Positions 60,672-64,000 of a stretch of 64,000 bases of DNA are shown one piece after another; within the stretch, counting starts at the first letter, position 1; each line of letters begins with the position of its first letter. Position numbers and translations under genes: made by a program. The stretch spans positions 88,223 through 152,222 of the forward strand of contig NZ_FCOF02000016.1 of the NCBI RefSeq assembly GCF_001544755.2, written 5' to 3'. This DNA is from Caballeronia catudaia (GTDB lineage: Bacteria; Pseudomonadota; Gammaproteobacteria; Burkholderiales; Burkholderiaceae). The notes below the pieces were generated by a model. The model did not search any database, was not told the origin of the DNA, and was given only the letters and a program-made list of their open reading frames with translations.

Positions 60672-61454
60672 TTATTGCATGAACCAGCCGTGGCTCACGA
60701 CGATCGACTGGCCCGTCAGCGCATTCGATTCGAAGCCCGCGAGGAACGCGACCGTGTTCGCGACATCGGCGACGGTCGTGAATTCGCCGTCGACCGTTTC
60801 CTTCAGCATCACGTTCTTCACGACATCCGCTTCGGAAATGCCGAGCGCCTTCGCCTGCTCGGGAATCTGCTTTTCGACGAGCGGCGTGCGCACGAAACCG
60901 GGGCACACCACATTGGCGCGCACGCCGCGCGGGCCGCCTTCCTTCGCGACGACGCGCGCGAGTCCCAGCAGGCCATGCTTCGCGGTCACATAGGCCGACT
61001 TCAGCTTCGATGCCTCGTGCGAGTGCACCGATCCCATGTATATGATCGAGCCGCCCTTGCCCGATGCGTACATGTGCTTGATCGCGGCCTTCGTCGTGAG
61101 GAACGCGCCGTCGAGATGGATCGCGAGCATCTTCTTCCAGTCCGAGTACGCGTACTCTTCGATCGGCGCGACGATCTGAATGCCCGCGTTCGACACCAGC
61201 ACGTCGATGCCGCCGAGCTTCGCGACCGCGTCTTCGATACCCGCGTTCACCGCATCTTCGCTCGTCACGTCCATCGAAACGGCGATCGCCTTGCCGCCTG
61301 CTGCGACGATGCTGTCCGCCACTTTCTGCGCATTCGCGATGTTCAGGTCGGCGATGACGACCGCCGCTCCGTCGGCAGCGAGCTTGCGCGCCGTCTGCTC
61401 ACCGATGCCGCTTGCTGCGCCCGTCACGAGCGCGACTTTTCCTTGCAGTGCCAT
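60672..61454 (-). CDS. bdhA: 3-Hydroxybutyrate dehydrogenase
   Basis: A 260-residue short-chain dehydrogenase. It shows [15 protein letters not shown] for NAD binding, [15 protein letters not shown], the catalytic YVTAKHG (Tyr-x-x-x-Lys), and a long [22 protein letters not shown] segment that is typical of D-3-hydroxybutyrate dehydrogenases. It interconverts 3-hydroxybutyrate and acetoacetate. It lies 29 nt downstream of acetoacetate decarboxylase and 24 nt upstream of the patatin gene; all three are probably one operon. ATG 61454 is chosen as the fold start. Confidence 0.95.
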   Translation of the reverse strand: MALQGKVALVTGAASGIGEQTARKLAADGAAVVIADLNIANAQKVADSIVAAGGKAIAVSMDVTSEDAVNAGIEDAVAKLGGIDVLVSNAGIQIVAPIEEYAYSDWKKMLAIHLDGAFLTTKAAIKHMYASGKGGSIIYMGSVHSHEASKLKSAYVTAKHGLLGLARVVAKEGGPRGVRANVVCPGFVRTPLVEKQIPEQAKALGISEADVVKNVMLKETVDGEFTTVADVANTVAFLAGFESNALTGQSIVVSHGWFMQ

Positions 61455-61483
61455 GTGTAGTTCCCTAGTTGATGTTGTAGGCG

Positions 61484-62263
61484 TTATTGATTGACGGCGA
61501 GCTTGAGCTCGTCGCCGGATGCGAGATAGTCGTAGGCGACTTCGCCGATATCGAGCGTGAGGTTCGCGATGATATGCCGCGCGCCGACCACCTTGCGCAC
61601 CGGCAGGTCCGCGACGGGCGCGAGCGCATGCGCGTGCAGCTCCAGCGCGGCCGGGCCTTCCCACGCGCCGGTCACGGTCACGTCACGCAAGAAGAAGCGC
61701 ACGAGTTCGCATACGCGCGCGGTGCCGTCGACATGCGGCAGGACCTTCAGCAGATAGTTCGGTACTTCGGCCAGCTTTTTGCGCTCCGCTTCGAGATCGA
61801 GCGGACGATACTTGTAGCCCATCGTGCCCGTCGCGACGCGCTGCGTGCCGTATTCGAGCGTGCCGAGCAGCGTGTCCTTGCCATCGACGGAGAGGCGCGG
61901 TCGCGCGAGCTTCTTCGGAAAGCCCCAGATCTCGCGGCCGCCCGCGATCGGGCCTTCGTCGTCCAGATACATCGCGTGCGTGTAGCTGCCCTTGTTGCCG
62001 TCCGGGTCGATGACGGAAATCACCTGGCCGCTTTCGGTGTAGTCGCCGAAACCCGAGGAGTCGGGCATGCGAATGAATTCGTAACTCACGAGACCGCTAT
62101 CCACCTTGAGCGGCTCCGGCACCACGGCGCGCAACGCGTCGAGGTCCGTTTCGTAGGTGATGATGAAGTACTCGCGATTGAGGAAGCGGAACGGCGGACG
62201 CGGATAGGCGGGATTGTGCACAGGCATGGCGAACGCATTCCTGCGGATGTAATCTTCTTTCAC
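61484..62263 (-). CDS. adc: Acetoacetate decarboxylase
   Basis: A 259-residue enzyme that converts acetoacetate to acetone and CO2. It contains the catalytic [12 protein letters not shown] with the Schiff-base Lys, plus [13 protein letters not shown] and the [21 protein letters not shown] start typical of ADC. The start is GTG 62263 with GGAG about 9 nt upstream. As first gene of the adc-bdhA-patatin operon it would draw off or recycle ketone bodies released from PHB. Some Burkholderia relatives act on other beta-keto acids. Confidence 0.95.
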   Translation of the reverse strand: MKEDYIRRNAFAMPVHNPAYPRPPFRFLNREYFIITYETDLDALRAVVPEPLKVDSGLVSYEFIRMPDSSGFGDYTESGQVISVIDPDGNKGSYTHAMYLDDEGPIAGGREIWGFPKKLARPRLSVDGKDTLLGTLEYGTQRVATGTMGYKYRPLDLEAERKKLAEVPNYLLKVLPHVDGTARVCELVRFFLRDVTVTGAWEGPAALELHAHALAPVADLPVRKVVGARHIIANLTLDIGEVAYDYLASGDELKLAVNQ

Positions 62264-62625
62264 TAAATCGCTCCAAGTTTTAGAACAGGCACGATAGTAA
62301 ATGCAGTCGATGACAACTGTCGCGGATGCCCGCCATGAAAGCTTGCGGGTTCAAGTCAAGCGAAACCACAAAACCCCGTCGCTTCAATGTCTTATGGCCC
62401 GCGACTGACTGACTGTATTTTTTTGTGCAATATACTGTTGTCTCGGGCGGGTCGATGCGGGCCGGAACTACGAGCCGCCGCCTGGCTCTGAGCGTATCGA
62501 CGCCCTTCGTGCCGGTTTCCCCTACTTGCACCGGAATAGCGAGTCTTATATTTCTCTTCGTGCGAAGCGGCGAGCCAGGCGTTGTTTTGCGATCCTTAAG
62601 GCCATCTCCTCAAAGCGAGTCTCCG
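62264..62625. other. Divergent intergenic region between adc and small secreted protein
   Basis: A 362-nt spacer carrying the promoters of adc (minus) and of the secreted protein (plus). An AT-rich block at 62410-62440 (TTTTTTTGTGCAATATACTG) is the best promoter candidate. No coding frame with a ribosome binding site was found. The triple GACT repeat near 62400 is trivial. Confidence 0.45.
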
Positions 62626-62808
62626 ATGAAAACGTCCTTGAAGAAAACTCTCGTGCTTTTAGTGCTGGCGGCATTCGCGGCGCCGACGCTGTCGTTCGCG
62701 GCCGCGGAATATCCGGACAACAAGCCGCGCCCCGCCTACAAGAAGGGGCATAAGCACAAGAGCAAGAAGTCGACGACCACGCCGCCGCCGGCCTCGCAGA
62801 CGCAATAA
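62626..62808 (+). CDS. Small secreted Lys/Pro-rich protein
   Basis: A 60-residue precursor: basic start MKTSLKK, hydrophobic core, cleavage after LSFA. The mature ~35 residues are AEYPDNKPRPAYKKGHKHKSKKSTTTPPPASQ, strongly basic and likely disordered. The composition of its C-terminus (HK/KK run, then TTTPPP) resembles the tail of the protein at 8247-8495. A good terminator follows directly, so this is a monocistronic gene. Function is unknown; binding to peptidoglycan, LPS or nucleic acid would suit the charge. Confidence 0.7.
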   Translation: MKTSLKKTLVLLVLAAFAAPTLSFAAAEYPDNKPRPAYKKGHKHKSKKSTTTPPPASQTQ

Positions 62809-62826
62809 GCCCTCTTCGCCGACAAG

Positions 62827-62862
62827 AGCACGCGCGCTGCAAGACGGACGCGCGTGCTTTTT
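62827..62862 (+). terminator. Rho-independent terminator
   Basis: AGCACGCGCG at 62827-62836 pairs perfectly with CGCGCGTGCT at 62849-62858 around a 12-nt loop and runs into a five-T tract (62858-62862). It lies 18 nt after the small secreted-protein stop. Confidence 0.85.
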
Positions 62863-62928
62863 CTATTGTCCGGGCGGGCGCGGCGTTCGGAGACGGGTCA
62901 GACGAAAGGGATCGTATCGCTGCAGAAA

Positions 62929-63516
62929 CTATTGCGGGCCCGACACGAGGCGCGCGCGCATTGCATCGAGACGTGCCGCGCTGATGTGTCCGCGCGTCGC
63001 CATTGCTTCGAGCGCGGCCAATGCCGATGCGGGACCATAGATCGATGCGGCTTTGGCGTCCGCATCGAGTTCGAAGGCGGCCGAACGCTTTTCGCCGCGC
63101 GCGCGCCAGATCTTCAGGCAGGCGATGAACGCGAGCACGAACGCGAGGCCTGGCACGCTCACGCGCCAGAGGTCTTCGCCGGGAAAAGTCGCGAACGTGA
63201 TGCACGGGATCGCCAGAAGCGTCATCGTCGAAGCGAGCGTGCGCGCGAAATCGAGCAGCATCGATCTGCGCTGCGTCGCGTGGCCGACTTCATGCGCGAC
63301 GACGATGCGCAACAGCGGTTCCGGCAGCGCGAGCGTATCGCGATCGATTTCGATCCGGTTGAGCAGCGTCTCGTAACACGGTCCGCAGGAAGATGTCACG
63401 AAGCGCACGCGCGGCGGCGCGACGTGCAGCGCTGCCGCGTCGTCGGCGACGAGCGCGAGCACGTGTCGTTCTTCCGCGCGGAGTTCCATGATCATCGAGC
63501 CGGGTTGTCGGTCCAT
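62929..63516 (-). CDS. M48-type membrane metallopeptidase
   Basis: About 195 residues. The zinc site is HEVGHATQRRS (HExxH) in the first half and ELDADAKAASIYG (Glu-x-x-x-Asp) in the second. Between them lie two hydrophobic helices (STMTLLAIPCITFATF and VPGLAFVLAFIACLKIW), as in membrane-integral M48/HtpX or YugP-like proteases. These enzymes degrade damaged membrane proteins or process exported ones. ATG 63516 is the first Met consistent with the family; ATG 63495 and ATG 63489 are alternatives and none has a good ribosome binding site. The frame continues upstream into a remnant of another gene, so the original 5' end may be disturbed. Confidence 0.78.
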   Translation of the reverse strand: MDRQPGSMIMELRAEERHVLALVADDAAALHVAPPRVRFVTSSCGPCYETLLNRIEIDRDTLALPEPLLRIVVAHEVGHATQRRSMLLDFARTLASTMTLLAIPCITFATFPGEDLWRVSVPGLAFVLAFIACLKIWRARGEKRSAAFELDADAKAASIYGPASALAALEAMATRGHISAARLDAMRARLVSGPQ

Positions 63517-63537
63517 CCGCTGCGCGCCTGCCAGGCA

Positions 63538-63651
63538 TCTATCTCGTCGGTGAGCGCCCGCCGTGACCTTGATGCTGAGCCCTTCGGTTCCGCGCGCGAG
63601 CGCTTCGCCGAGGCCTTCGAGCGCGAACTTGGTAGCGGTAGTTGAATATAT
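63538..63651 (-). pseudogene. Remnant of a short-chain dehydrogenase
   Basis: In frame with, and just upstream of, the M48 gene the sequence reads IYSTTATKFALEGLGEAL, then SIKVTAGAHRRD. This is the catalytic-helix region of classical SDRs (YSATKFALEGLxEAL...GIKVTxVEPGxxRTD). The Rossmann GxxxGxG part and the C-terminus are missing, and no start exists for it. It is a ~38-codon fragment left after deletion. Confidence 0.6.
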
Positions 63652-63943
63652 ATCGCGATGCGTCGCGTCGCGGCAACACAAAAGGGCCGCCCTGGCGGGC
63701 ACTGCGCGATGCTCCTCGAACGTAGGCACGACAGCGCTCCCGTTCAATCATCAACAATCTTGGCTGCCGGAACCGTTACCAATGCACATCATAACGCTGG
63801 CGCTTGCCACGCCTCTTCGTCCGCTTAAGGTTAGCGCAATTCGGACACCATCCGCCTTGCCGGATTACTGAAGGCGTCGTCTGCCAGACATGCCCAAGTG
63901 ACAGCACCGTCGATGCCCTCGATTATTGAGTTTTACTAAATCC

Positions 63944-64000
63944 ATGACAACCGATTCTCGGCTTGAGCGTTATACGATCATCGCCTTGATGAGGGATGAG
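63944..64000 (+). CDS. Possible start of a gene running off the window
   Basis: An ATG at 63944 opens a frame of 19 codons, MTTDSRLERYTIIALMRDE, to the window edge. There is no strong ribosome binding site. The preceding ~190 nt (63750-63940) contain no other gene and are AT-richer. The fragment is too short for family assignment, and a chance frame is possible. Confidence 0.25.
   Translation, partial: MTTDSRLERYTIIALMRDE

Overview
The window reads as a high-GC betaproteobacterial replicon of the Burkholderiaceae (Burkholderia, Paraburkholderia or Caballeronia type). Evidence is the strong G/C bias at third codon positions, DUF4148 and DUF3331 proteins (both common in this family), the amino acid:carrier-protein ligase cluster, an IorA-IorB fusion, many LysR regulators each beside a small catabolic operon, and AmpC. 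No rRNA, tRNA, CRISPR array, intact insertion sequence or core ribosomal gene is visible. This dense accessory and catabolic content would fit a secondary chromosome, which is an inference.

Layout. 1-12.6 kb: end of a probable O-methyltransferase, a carbonic anhydrase/SulP pair, an alpha/beta hydrolase, a coupled glycosyltransferase/polysaccharide deacetylase pair, a GntR regulator, small unknown proteins, a UvrA paralogue, and a coupled YdcF/HD-hydrolase pair. 12.9-19.1 kb: a tightly overlapping operon of carrier protein, acyl-CoA dehydrogenase, aminoacyl-tRNA-synthetase-like ligase and DUF1839 protein, followed after a perfect hairpin by a GH2 glycosidase. This is the best candidate for an incompletely described biosynthetic system. 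19.1-28.1 kb: indolepyruvate oxidoreductase with a divergent LysR, then a LysR/aconitase-family/MFS set. 28.1-30.3 kb: ampC whose divergent regulator ampR survives only as a remnant of about 116 bp, then a DUF1275 membrane protein.

30.4-35.8 kb: a MarR-led four-component efflux operon (FUSC, DUF1656, HlyD, outer-membrane lipoprotein) with a likely leaderless promoter and a palindromic operator. 35.8-47.4 kb: SRPBCC proteins, a PAP2 phosphatase, an MHYT-GGDEF-EAL protein, DUF3331, two DUF4148 secreted proteins, a hydrolase remnant, an HdeD/cysteine-hydrolase fusion, a NYN-LOTUS protein with hexanucleotide repeats, nitronate monooxygenase, and a KfrA-like coiled coil with five 28-residue repeats.

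47.6-53.4 kb: a sugar-acid catabolic cluster matching D-apionate degradation (LysR, OiaK-type kinase, RuBisCO-like protein, ApnO-type oxidoreductase, MFS importer). 53.8-57.6 kb: an M20 peptidase and MHS transporter with a divergent LysR. 58.0-59.2 kb: an AT-richer bicistron encoding an M35-type metallopeptidase and an exported OmpA-like partner, possibly a toxin pair. 59.4-62.3 kb: acetoacetate decarboxylase, 3-hydroxybutyrate dehydrogenase and patatin-like hydrolase, a PHB/ketone-body operon. The end holds a small secreted lysine-rich protein with a clear terminator, an M48-type peptidase, and a short-chain dehydrogenase remnant. Three gene remnants (ampR, an alpha/beta hydrolase, an SDR) indicate ongoing gene loss.
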